Positions 47,664 through 58,109 of a stretch of DNA of 64,000 nt are shown one piece after another. The stretch's first letter is position 1; every line of letters begins with the position of its first letter. The notes beneath the pieces are model-generated. The model was not told where the DNA came from and ran no database searches. It saw nothing but the letters and a program-made list of their open reading frames with translations. The translations under genes were made by a program, and so were the position numbers. Location: NCBI GenBank assembly GCA_004764695.1, contig SMSO01000035.1, forward strand, positions 4,097,040 to 4,161,039, in the 5' to 3' direction. The DNA is from Schizochytrium sp. TIO01. Its lineage: Eukaryota; Sar; Bigyra; Thraustochytrida; Thraustochytriidae.

Positions 47664-50491
47664 GGTTTTCTTATTGTGAGAATTGCTTCCCCGTCCTGCT
47701 ATCTTTCCTTTCTTTGACACGCTTGTTGACGTTGACGATCTTGTTGTTGAGTCGTTGTTGCCGTCGTCGATATAGCAGCAGCAGCAACAGCTCGACAGAA
47801 ACGGTACCTACTTGCACAGCGCCGTCTAAATTATGAAGAGGCTGTGACTACATTCCAACTCAGGCCAACACGTTGATTCTGTGAAAACCCAGGACACTGC
47901 TGCCCGAGGTTTCCATCCAGCGAGAGTCCTGAGTCTTCGTGACGCAGCTCAACGAACCACAGCAAAATTTTCTTGCACTCACTGATGAATTCATGAGACG
48001 AGTCCCAGACTCCATCTACAAAGTGGTCTAACAGACCTTTTAAACAGGTTTATTTATAGTGTGTCGCGCGCGAGCGACCCTTAAAACCCTCATTGCCAAG
48101 CCTCCTTAACTCCCCTCCACGCATACATGAATTCTGCAAAGCACCAGCTACTTCAATCGTAGCTTGGAAGACTGCTACTGCTCTTATAAAATCTCTTTGC
48201 GCTGACAGACTGTCCTAACCTTTAATCTCAGGTCAAGGCTGTTGAGAGTGAAGACTAAAATCGCTCACGAAAGAGAGGTCTTTCAGGGGTCCCCATGTCC
48301 CCACAGTGCGCTCCAGGTGTGTACCAGGGTTTCGAGGTTCGAGTGCAACCGATATATTGAGATGGAATTGTTATCAATCGAGGCGTCGAATAGCTTTTCG
48401 AAGATATAAGTGGGACCTGGAGCGAAGAAGATATCCCTGCTTGGCCCAGGTTCAGTTTGGGGCCGCCGCTGCGAGCGTCCTTTGCACTGGAGATCACCGG
48501 CGGACGGTAAAGTTACGCAGTCGAAGTTCGACTTGGAGGCGTGCGATTCTTCGATATGGCCTTTTCGGAAGGGAGTGTGTGATGGTGACAGTTTCGAGAG
48601 TTCGAAGTCACCATTGAACAGGGTAGAGTTGAGGCGGTATGTACCTATAGCTAGCTATCTGCCTGAGTATAAAGTCGTTGGTGGCGCGGAATGAGGCGCG
48701 AGCTTGTTTTTTTTAATTATTTTTTTTAATGGATTCGAGATAGTTTGATTGTCCTTGTCGGACTGTGTTACCTCTCCCCACTCGACAGCTGCAGGACGGG
48801 CGTGCGGATGGTCTTGCCATGAAATTGTCCTCGACCACGATGCAAAGTAATGTGGCCTCGGTTTTAAGTTAGGGCTTGGGTCGCTACCAAACTTGGAACA
48901 AAACGAAACTTGGGGTGAATCCAAACAACAGAACTAGACTAGACGGAAACTAGACTTGAGCAGAAAGTAACCGAGCAAGTGCTGGTTGAGGTCATCGGCA
49001 TGGAAGTTGGTTTTCAGTGTATACGAAGTTAGCATGCCTAGTGTTTGATTTCTTCAATCTGTAGGAAATGTGCTTCATCCAGACATTTGGCAGTCTCTGT
49101 GAGAGTTTTGCTCCACGAAGCCGCCTTGTAGGGGGGCAAGCTGAGTCTACTGCAACTACGCGAAGATGTTGTGGGGGGTGAGGGCATCGTCCTTCATCTC
49201 GTTGGATCCATAAACCAGGATGATTAAAATCGGAAATCTAGATGTTGCTCTGAGAAAGACACTCCTTTTTTTCTTTAGTGTTTTTTTTAAGATTAAAAAT
49301 TAGAAATAATACAAATGATTAAAAAATGCTAATTGTAATTGCGACTCTAAAACTCCTCACGCGACGAAACCTATGATAAAGAGACTCAGGTTACTTACAT
49401 ACGAAAGATTGAAAATCACACTCGTACGTCTGGATCCAGCGCACATACTTGGCATACCTTGTGGCCGCGACCCCGAGTCCATTGTCGCTTCGCTTCTCTG
49501 TAGTCCACCTACACACTATTTTAGAGACTACAGACAGGCAGGCGACTAGATGGAAGATCAAATGCGCCTAGACTTCCCTCGGCGCGGAGGCGAGGCCTGT
49601 AGACATCCGCACAAAGCACCATTTCTCTTTTAGAAAGAATGTGTGTACTTTAGCAACTCTGCATAATATTAGAATGTGAGAGTTCGCATTTAATAGGTCT
49701 CTTGTTTTATGAAGATCAAGAGAAACAAGCAGAGCTCAGCCATAGGTGGAGCCTATAGAGCATCTGCAGCTACCTGTTCTTGCCAGTGCATGTACGTATC
49801 AAGCAAAACATTTTCTTTTATATCTGTGTGTGGAAGAGATCAACTGAAGTCGCAGTCTTAACCTCTCTAGGTCTCTCTTATTTTGAGTTGTGTCCTCATT
49901 ATCTCGCATTGTAATATCTGCCTGCATGTCTTTTACATGCTGACTCACAGAGCTGAGCTGTAAGGTAAACATCTACCGTACGGAGATTCGCGTTGCCGGA
50001 TCGCGCTGCTCTGGCGCAGGTGAGGTGGCGTCTCGCTAGAGACGCGCTTCTTTGCTTCATTGGCTCAACGGACGAGCGGCAACGTGGGTAGCAGGGTCTG
50101 TATTGAACTGCGGCGGCATTGAATTTCTCTCTCTGTTCACTCGTGCAAAGGCGCGGAGAACACAAGGAGATCGAGGACAAGCAAAGCCTCGAGAGGTCAC
50201 TTTCTGCGGAGCGAGTGCGCAAAGGTAGAAGAGAATCTATCCTTCTGTGCAGCTCGTTTTAGCGCAGGCTATAATCTTTTGGCTGAAAGCAGCGTACGAC
50301 ATTTGAGTATCGCGAAGAACACGCTTTGCGTAAGCTTGACAGCGTGTACGCTTAGCACTATTTTAAATTGATTTATTATTGCGCTTGCACACGAACACCA
50401 GGGCGCAATACTCTTTCCTCTCTAAAAAAAAACTCGGCGCTGGCTGTAAACTTAGGTATCTCCAGAATAGATAAACCTTCTTTTCACCAAA
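47664..50491. other. Intergenic DNA between divergent genes (2.8 kb)
   Basis: Separates the minus-strand coiled-coil gene from the plus-strand phosphatase/CNB gene. Short frames (for example 48306-48694 on both strands) have no recognisable content. GCAGCAGCAACAG-type codon-like repeat at 47780-47795 belongs to the leader side of the minus gene. A B-box-like GGTTCGAGT at about 48339 was checked for a tRNA and rejected. Confidence 0.5.
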
Positions 50492-53400
50492 ATGGGTTGC
50501 AGTGCATCGGTGCAGTCAGTACCAAGCGCAGCGACATTGGAAAAAAACTCCCCAACAGCAGCTTCAAAGCGTGCTTTAGCGCAAATCCGAAAGATTGACA
50601 AAACTGCTCCTCGTAAAAGGCTTGAAGACAAGGGTTCTTTTCAACTTCGTGTGCAGAACACCAAAGTAAATCTTCCTTTTGCATATGTTTCGCAAACAGG
50701 TTACTATCCAGATGAGCTAGACAAGGCAAATCAAGATTCACTTGTGGTAAGAGAAAACTTGGGTTCAAAGAATAATGAGCTTGCGTTTTTCGGTGTATTC
50801 GATGGGCACGGGAAAACCGGAGATCTGTGCTCAAACTTTGTTCGCATGGAGCTTTGGGAAAATCTTGAGAATGACGAGAAATTTCGGGAGGGAGAGTACT
50901 ATCAGGCTTTGGTTAATGCACATGTCAGAACAAATGAGGAGATGCACGAACAGGAGCGTATGCAAACATTTTCTGATATGATGAGTGGCACAACTGCTAT
51001 TTCCGCACTCTTTGAAGGGGACAAACTCTTTGTTTCAAATGTGGGTGATTCACGGGCAATTGCCATTGTCGAGCATGACGATCGTCTAGTGTCGGTCCCG
51101 TTGTCAATTGATCAAACACCCTTCCGTAAGGATGAGCGCGAGCGTGTGAAGGAATGCGGCGCACGGGTGCTGACCATGGCGCAGATTGAAGGACTGCAAG
51201 ATCCAGAAATGGACGATTATGGTGACGAAGAAGACAATGATGGCGATCCACCTCGTTTATGGTGCCACCAAGGAAATTATCCAGGTACTGCTTTCACAAG
51301 ATCCTTGGGCGATCGTGTAGCCGAATCAATTGGTGTGCATGCTATCCCAGAGATTCTAGAGCGTCAGCTAACAACTTCAGACCAGTACATTCTTCTGGCA
51401 TCTGACGGTGTATTCGAATTTATTACATCTCAGGGTGTGGTAGATATTTTCAGTCGTTTTGAGCACGATCTCCTCAATGCAGCGCGCGCAATTGTAGCTG
51501 AGGCATATCGTCAGTGGTTGCAATTTGAGACACGTACAGATGATATTACGTGTATTATTATTGATGTGCGTGGAATAGGCCGTGACCAAGTCAAGATTGA
51601 CGAGCTGCTTAAGCGCAAAGGAAGTTTTGGTGTGGAGTTCTTGGCTCAGGAGATTCGCTCTCAGCTTCACAAGCATGTTTCTGGCGAAGATATCCATGGT
51701 TTGCAGGATCCAAAGTACCTCAGCAAAATTTCCGAGAACCCAGATCCATCCAAGCTCGTCCACCTTGCATCATTCAGGCTGGACCAAGCTACCTCATTGG
51801 AACCCAAGGCTGTCACCGAGACTGCACGCAGCGAGCAAGAGGCAACTTCACATTTTACACAGAGCTTTATGTCAATGGAGTTACGGCCTGTGCGTAGAAA
51901 GGTCGCGAACAATGTTGGAGTTCTGCACTTTGACCCAAGTGAGCTGGAGGGCTATGAAATGCCTATATATGAGAAGAGCAGCGATGAACGTGAAGACCTT
52001 GAAGAAGCACTGCGTACGAACTACATGTTTGCCCACCTCAGCGATGAACAACGTAGCAAGGCTGTGTCCGCAATGGAGAAGATTGAAGTCACAGCAGGGC
52101 AGGTGGTTATCAAGCAGTTTGATAAGGGTGACAAATTTTATGTCGCAGCAAGTGGCCGATATGCTGTTGAAGTATCTGTAAATAAGATGACAGAGGATAT
52201 GACAGGCAAGATGGTCCCGATTGAAGGCGAGTACGAAGAGCCCCGCGAGATTATGGAGTACAACTGCGATGGAGATGGCTTCTTCCAAAGCTTCGGTGAG
52301 CTTGCACTTATGTACAACAAACCTCGTGCAGCAACAATTACGGCTCGCACCGATGGTGTACTTTGGGCTTTGGAGCGTAAGGCATTTCACTCAGTACTTA
52401 TGCGCGATTCTGCACATCGCCTTGTCAAGGTACTGCGAAAGGTTCAAGCCTTCAAGTCGCTTACATACAATGAGGTTGCTCGTTTGACTGATCTGCTCAC
52501 AGAACTTAGATTTAAGGAGGGTGAATACATCGTTCGCCAGGGTGATTTGGGCGATTCATTCTATGTGATCAAGAAGGGTCGAGCGAAGGTAACGATTGAC
52601 TCCGAAGATGGCGAGGAGAAGGAGGTCATGCGCCTGGCCGAATACGAGTACTTTGGAGAGCGTGCTCTCATTAACAAGGCTCCGCGTGCTGCAAACGTTG
52701 TTGCAACTGAGGATGTTGTGTGCTTGATGATTCGCAAAGAACTCTTTGATGAGGTTTTGGGGCGACTTCAGAATGTTCTCGCTGATGATGCTCGCCAGCG
52801 CGAAGCCGCCGCAGAGCGGTATCACAATGTTAGTTCCCTCAAGGACCTTAAAGTCTTTCCAGGTAGCTTCCCGATTCATTACAGCACAATATTCCGCGCT
52901 GCTGTTCGAGCCACAGTTGGAGAACGTGCTAATAAGGTTCAGTTTGTTTCTTTACGCCGCATTGTGGTACCTAAAACAGATGAGGAGGAAGATGCCAAGG
53001 CACAACTCGCTAATGAGCTTGAACTGCTTAGCAAAGTGGCCAAGCCAACGTTGCTGGCTCAATTTTGCAACGAGGAAAATCCTGACATCACATACCATGT
53101 CTACCAGCAAGAGTTTGTTGCAGACTTGGCCTCGGTTGTAGCTGAGAGATCGTTTGACTCGACATCAGCAATGCTAAGGTTTTCAATCAAGAGCATTGCC
53201 ATGGGTCTAGTGCAACTTCAACAGCATCGTGGCATTTTAAGCCGAGGTATTACACCCGAGGGTATCTTGATGGATGTGAATGGTCAACTTGTTATTTCTG
53301 ATTTCCGATATGCCAAACTCACAGCAGGTTCACGAACATTTTCTGCTTGTGGTACACCCGAGTACATGGCACCCGAGGTTATTTTAGGTTCAGGCCACGG

Positions 53401-53779
53401 ATTTGCCGCTGATTGGTGGTCTCTGGGTATTCTTTTGATTGAGTTATGCACTGGAACGACACCATTTGCAGACATGAACGAACCCACAATGTATGCTTCA
53501 ATTACTTCAAGTGAGTTTGTGGAGAAAACGCTCCTTGCTATGAGCTCTGTTATGGAGCCGCCTTGCTTGAAATTATTGAAGTCACTACTCGTCAAAGATC
53601 CAGAGAGTCGTCTCATTTTCGGACATGAGGATGAACTGGACAAGGTATCTTTCTTGGGGCGAACAAAGCTTCGGGAATCTCCATTTGAAACGCAAGCACG
53701 GAAAATTGCTGCAAATCTAATGGGTGCTGTAGAATCATCATTTTCGTCATCTGATTCAAATGAACAGAAGGAAAGGTAA
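50492..53779 (+). CDS. Protein phosphatase 2C fused to two cyclic-nucleotide-binding domains and a degenerate kinase domain
   Basis: 1,095 residues. MGCSAS is an N-myristoylation/palmitoylation type N-terminus. PP2C domain (about 55-360) keeps the metal motifs: VFDGHG (Asp104), SGTTAISALF, FTRSLGDR, LLASDGVFEF and TDDIT. Two CNB domains follow: FGELALMYNKPRAAT (about 602-616) and FGERALINKAPRAAN (about 721-735), both with the phosphate-binding Arg. The residue after that Arg is Ala, as in PKA regulatory subunits, not the Thr/Ser usual in PKG, hinting at a non-cGMP ligand. The C-terminal domain aligns with AGC/PKG kinases (ACGTPEYMAPEV, DWWSLGILLIEL) but lacks the VAIK Lys (Arg822), HRD Asp (S-R-G-I-T-P-E-G; Gly919), its Lys and Asn, and has DFR (937-939) for DFG. 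So phosphatase active, kinase probably not. The layout resembles plant PP2C-CNB-kinase proteins (the rice/Arabidopsis 'PKG'). Confidence 0.92.
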   Translation: MGCSASVQSVPSAATLEKNSPTAASKRALAQIRKIDKTAPRKRLEDKGSFQLRVQNTKVNLPFAYVSQTGYYPDELDKANQDSLVVRENLGSKNNELAFFGVFDGHGKTGDLCSNFVRMELWENLENDEKFREGEYYQALVNAHVRTNEEMHEQERMQTFSDMMSGTTAISALFEGDKLFVSNVGDSRAIAIVEHDDRLVSVPLSIDQTPFRKDERERVKECGARVLTMAQIEGLQDPEMDDYGDEEDNDGDPPRLWCHQGNYPGTAFTRSLGDRVAESIGVHAIPEILERQLTTSDQYILLASDGVFEFITSQGVVDIFSRFEHDLLNAARAIVAEAYRQWLQFETRTDDITCIIIDVRGIGRDQVKIDELLKRKGSFGVEFLAQEIRSQLHKHVSGEDIHGLQDPKYLSKISENPDPSKLVHLASFRLDQATSLEPKAVTETARSEQEATSHFTQSFMSMELRPVRRKVANNVGVLHFDPSELEGYEMPIYEKSSDEREDLEEALRTNYMFAHLSDEQRSKAVSAMEKIEVTAGQVVIKQFDKGDKFYVAASGRYAVEVSVNKMTEDMTGKMVPIEGEYEEPREIMEYNCDGDGFFQSFGELALMYNKPRAATITARTDGVLWALERKAFHSVLMRDSAHRLVKVLRKVQAFKSLTYNEVARLTDLLTELRFKEGEYIVRQGDLGDSFYVIKKGRAKVTIDSEDGEEKEVMRLAEYEYFGERALINKAPRAANVVATEDVVCLMIRKELFDEVLGRLQNVLADDARQREAAAERYHNVSSLKDLKVFPGSFPIHYSTIFRAAVRATVGERANKVQFVSLRRIVVPKTDEEEDAKAQLANELELLSKVAKPTLLAQFCNEENPDITYHVYQQEFVADLASVVAERSFDSTSAMLRFSIKSIAMGLVQLQQHRGILSRGITPEGILMDVNGQLVISDFRYAKLTAGSRTFSACGTPEYMAPEVILGSGHGFAADWWSLGILLIELCTGTTPFADMNEPTMYASITSSEFVEKTLLAMSSVMEPPCLKLLKSLLVKDPESRLIFGHEDELDKVSFLGRTKLRESPFETQARKIAANLMGAVESSFSSSDSNEQKER

Positions 53780-53910
53780 TTTCTCAAGCTTTGTTTCAAC
53801 TTTGTGCATCTCCCCAAGTTTCATTTCTTCATGCTATTGTTTTAATCAACATGACGTCATGAGAACGGTGATACAGAAAAAAAAAAAAAATCAATTTAAT
53901 GCTTCATGCA

Positions 53911-53916
53911 AATAAA
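53911..53916 (+). terminator. AATAAA polyadenylation-signal candidate
   Basis: AATAAA lies about 130 bases after the stop of the phosphatase/CNB gene, just after an A13 run at 53877-53889. Placement is right for a poly(A) signal, but protist signals vary and no cleavage site is visible. Confidence 0.35.
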
Positions 53917-56655
53917 CTTTTGATAAAGTAGGTAAATATAAATATTTCTAATATAGTTTTGCTTTCAAGATGCACTGGAGGGTTGGCTCTTACGAACTGT
54001 ATGGCTTCCTTCAGTTTAAAAACAAGAGCTCGCCATGGTAGTCCTCTTTGATCCGACTACTTACTAGTAGGTAGGTATAGCTACCTAGATATTCATTTTG
54101 CTTTGTACTTTTCAGAGAGATCTCCGTTTGTTTCTTCTTTGCTTTCTGAGACAACCATTACCCACTTTAAAAATCGCACTATACATCACAAGAACTAATA
54201 TTGTTAACCTATTTCATCTGGCACATACGGAGTTTTGATAGTACTTTCTTCCTCTCTATATAGGGCAAGTGAGACCGTTCTGTGGCTTTCTGCTAATGTG
54301 TCTTTCGCTTCTCTTTTTTGCCATCTCCAAGGTAGTGTCGCTTGTCCCATCCTCCATAGCCCCCCCCCTCTTGTCATGCTCCTCGCAGTCTCACTAACGT
54401 AGTGCCTCTTCCCACTTATTCTTAAAGTATCACATTTACGCTACTGCGCGAACACACGAAAACGATTTATATTGTCCACATTACTACTACCCGTCAACGA
54501 TAACTGCCAGAGCTTCTTGTTCCTCTTCATCTCGCTCTTGCTATTGTTGTTGTTGTTGTTGTTGTCAAGCTAGACTGCCACTCCTACTACCCGTCACTTG
54601 CTTGTCGCACGCAGCCAGCCTTCAACGATGGTTCCGAATGTAATTTCCTGTCGCTGTGGTTGTTCCTTTGCTGCCTGCATAATTTACAGAAAAGGCCCAT
54701 GGTTCGCGGTCATCGTCGCTGGACTTTCTTAGGTGTTGTCTCCGCTTCTTTCGCATCCTTTTGCACTACGATTAAGGCAGCCATGTTGGCTAGCATGCAC
54801 CCAAACCGCTGAGTACGAGAGTTGACTTTGCCTGCCTTTAGCGAATTGTGGAGCCACACCATACATTCTTAGGGTATCCAAACAAGGCAAGATGACAAGC
54901 ACGCAAGCAAGACTTCCAACACAGCAATCGCCGGGTCCTTCAGAGGGTGTCACTCAAGGTTGCTAGATGCCTGGCAAACGTGCTGATTCTTGCGCTTTGG
55001 CCACGGACTCTCATTGTTTCCTACAGGAGAGAAGAAGCTCAATCGAGGCCTTCTAAGGAAGACCCAATGCTCTGCAAATTGAATTTGGTTGCTGGATACT
55101 GGCACCGTCGCAAAGTCCCTCGACGAAGGGCTTATTATCAACGATCATCTGCGATATCATGAGCTTACCTAGCTCATTTCCAGAGAACTACTCGATGATA
55201 ACACATTTCAACGCTGCTAATCTTCGATGACGTTGATCCGGACGTTGACGCCAGTCCACCGCATTGTTGACGCAGCAGTTTCAATCGCTATTGGGTGAGC
55301 CGCAACATGCTCAGTTGCAAGGCAACGTTTGTTTGGCGCTCTACGATGCGTTCGAGAGCGGTCTCAGTGAATATCCTCAGTATAATAGCTGTACTAAAGG
55401 CGGAGAAGCGCCGCGTTTCTTCTGCCTTCAGGCAGGCACACGCTAGAATAGAGTTCTTCCTCCTCGTCGAGCTCGCCGGACCGGACAAGCTGGAAGCCTG
55501 ACCCAAGGCCAAGGCTGCTCGCAGGCGATAGGCCAACGCGACCACGCGGCCGATGAGCGTGTCTACTGCAGCGTTCGCACGGATTTGCAGACGGAGGATT
55601 CCAGTTCTAGGCACTGCTTTAGTTCTCGATTCACATTTTCTTTTTATTTAGACTTTTTAGCATAACGAGAAAAGAACTCGAAGAGCAGAAAAAGCGAAAA
55701 GGCGAAAAAGAAAAAAAGGTTTTCCGAATGTTGGAAAATACTGAGCAAAAGTATCGCATTTGTACGATGCAAAACTTTATTTAATGCCGTTTTTCCAAAG
55801 TTCTGGTAGCACTAATGCTATGTATTTATTGCGGTTGGCGCTGTGTATCTCACTCTCTGAGCTCTGACCAGGAGCAAGTTAAGCCGTTCCATTACTTTTT
55901 GTGATTTGTATCTTATATGTTTTGTTTTATATAAAACACGCAGAACTTTTCAAGTTGATTAATCTTTAATGGTAAAAAAGGAAAGCAAAAGCCGTGTATC
56001 ATTCATAAAAGAAATCTTTAAACTAGTAGGAGTAGTTATGCCCTTCCTACTTCCTTTCTCCTCCCACAGAAAGTGACAGTGCTCTTTTATAGGCAGAGAA
56101 ACAATAAAAGACCTTTCGAGATATGGTGGTATTCGGAAAAGCCAAAATGAAGCAGCAGGTATTTAGCAGAGCGTCAAAATAACCCATCAAAGCAGTTCTA
56201 TGAGCATTTGGGAGAAAGCAGAGTCGTTGTCTTCTTCTGTTAATGCGTCTCTAATTTCCGGTTCGTGAGAATGTTTTCGTAGCTAGTTATCCCTTGAACT
56301 TACTGTGCCTTATTTACTCACCTAAAATTTATTTGTTCATAAAATCATTTGAAAAGTTGGTTATTCATACATGACATGATAACTTTAACCACAACTACAA
56401 AAAGACGAACAAAAATCATACGTAGTGCCAAGGATAGAGCAGCCTTGTTTAGCTCACGATGGAGGAGGTTCCTGATTGTATAATCGCCATGATATCTGCA
56501 TAGCATGACAGCATACAGGGCCTTACTATAATGATTGTGCCTTCTTCTTCGCGAGCTGACCTTTCCGCAGATCCTGCGTAACAAACTGAGGGAAGAAAAC
56601 CTCATTGACAACAGAACAAACAACCACCCCCCCTTTTTATAATAAATATACATAT

Positions 56656-56712
56656 TCTTTAAAAAAAAAAAAAAAATTAAGTTATATATATATATTTTTT
56701 TTTTAATTAAAA
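56656..56712. repeat. A-run, TATATA and T-run
   Basis: A15, then TTAAGTTATATATATATAT, then T10, nearly self-complementary across 57 bases; likely easily melted DNA. Confidence 0.75.
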
Positions 56713-57492
56713 ATAATGTTTAAAATAACTTTTTGATGGAAAGAAATAAGGAAAAGAAAAACAAGCTGTGCATCAAAGCAAATGATGCATACAGGCACGT
56801 CAAATCTGGCGTTGATATCCATCGCTTCGGCCCATACCCGCCTCAAATACGTCGCAGGAAATAGGCAAATCAACAGAGGCCCACTCCTTTCCCTTCCTCG
56901 TATTTCCTTGAGCTCGTCCTCGATCTCCAGCCCGCAATAAATTCCTGGATCCCTTGTGAATTCTTCGAGCGCTCACGATTTCGATCCCGGCGTTTTTCTT
57001 TTACCTTCTCACTTGTTCGCTACTCCTAGTCCGCTCTTAGACGTTTACCGTAGCACCCCCAATTCCCACCGCGGCGAGCCTGCCACGTGCCCTGCTCCCG
57101 CAAAAGAGAACGACTCCGCGCGATAGTATGGAGGAACACCGGCGCTGGGGAAGAACAGGAATGAACGTTCTGGTCCTCACAGGAGAACCTACATCCCCTC
57201 CTTTTCAAGCTGCCCCTCCTCTCCCCACTGGGGTTTCCGGATTCAGTGGCGCTGGGTGGGGAGCGCGATCCCCGGTGCACGAATTTATCGATAGAGCCTC
57301 CCTGTTTTCCCGCAGAAGGCCTCTCGCTCCCTCACGCTGCCACTGAGAGGCGCCCGGCAGGAGACCACGCGCATGGGTCCACTCGAGGACCCTCGCGGGG
57401 TTTGCCAAAAACGCAGTTCGCTCCCCGCGGTAGGGGCTCTTAGCCGCTCGATAGGAGTTCCCGGAGCCCAGAGACGGCGAGGAAATCAGTCG

Positions 57493-57547
57493 ATTGTAAA
57501 AGAAAAAGAAAAAGAAAAAAGAAAAAGAAGGAAAAAAGAAGAAAGAG
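57493..57547. repeat. Polypurine AAAGA tract
   Basis: About 55 bases of AAAGAAAAAG/GAAGAAAG, purine throughout. A similar GAAAGA/GAGAGA tract lies at 58418-58481. Confidence 0.75.
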
Positions 57548-58026
57548 CTGTCTTTGTGGAAACGCCGCTTCGGAGGCGCTAAATCGTCTCTTTTAAGCGT
57601 GGGCCCTTCGCCTCTTCGGCCCTTTTAGCCTCTCTTTGGCGCCTATCGCCCTTACTCTCCGGCGTTAATAGGGGTCCTGAGACCCTTCTCTCTCCTGAGC
57701 AGAAAGAAGCACGGCGACCTTGTTTTCTTGTTTTGCGACCTGGTCCTCGGGGCGGGCCGATACACCAGGTTTGATGCGAATGGCACCAAAGGTGTGTTGC
57801 TAAGGATTATTTGAAAGAGGTTGAACTCATTAATAACGGAGCAGGGGTTATGCAGATGTGTGAAATGGTGTTTCTTTAGCAAGCACGCAAGCAAGCAGTT
57901 TGTGAATGTGGATTAGATACGAGTTTAAGCAGGAGATTGCAGTGCGGTGCGAGTGAGGAAGAAAGGAATACGGGAAGAAAGGAGAAAGGAAAGAGTCTAA
58001 ATAAATGAATATGTAATGAGTATATA

Positions 58027-58109
58027 AACAAACAAACAGACAAAGACAAAGAAACAAACAAAGAAACAAACAAAGAAACAAACAAAGAAACAAACAAATA
58101 AACAAAGAA
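58027..58109. repeat. 12-bp AAACAAACAAAG repeat
   Basis: Several copies of AAACAAACAAAG and near variants, preceded by ACAGACAAAGACAAAG. Its complement appears as repeated Leu-Phe-Val-Ser-Leu peptides, not a gene. Confidence 0.8.

Noticed and set aside
48330-48350. GGTTCGAGT, a tRNA B-box-like sequence
   Set aside because: No 5-base T-stem, acceptor stem or A-box at the right distance.
51582-52390. Plus-strand 199-codon and minus-strand 169-codon frames inside the phosphatase/CNB gene
   Set aside because: Out-of-frame shadows of a gene whose own frame shows clear PP2C and CNB motifs.
55264-55614. Opposed frames in a GC-rich stretch
   Set aside because: Frames overlap on opposite strands, neither has a recognisable domain.
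58027-58109. 12-bp repeats considered as a CRISPR-like array
   Set aside because: Repeats are directly adjacent with no spacers; it is a microsatellite in eukaryotic DNA.
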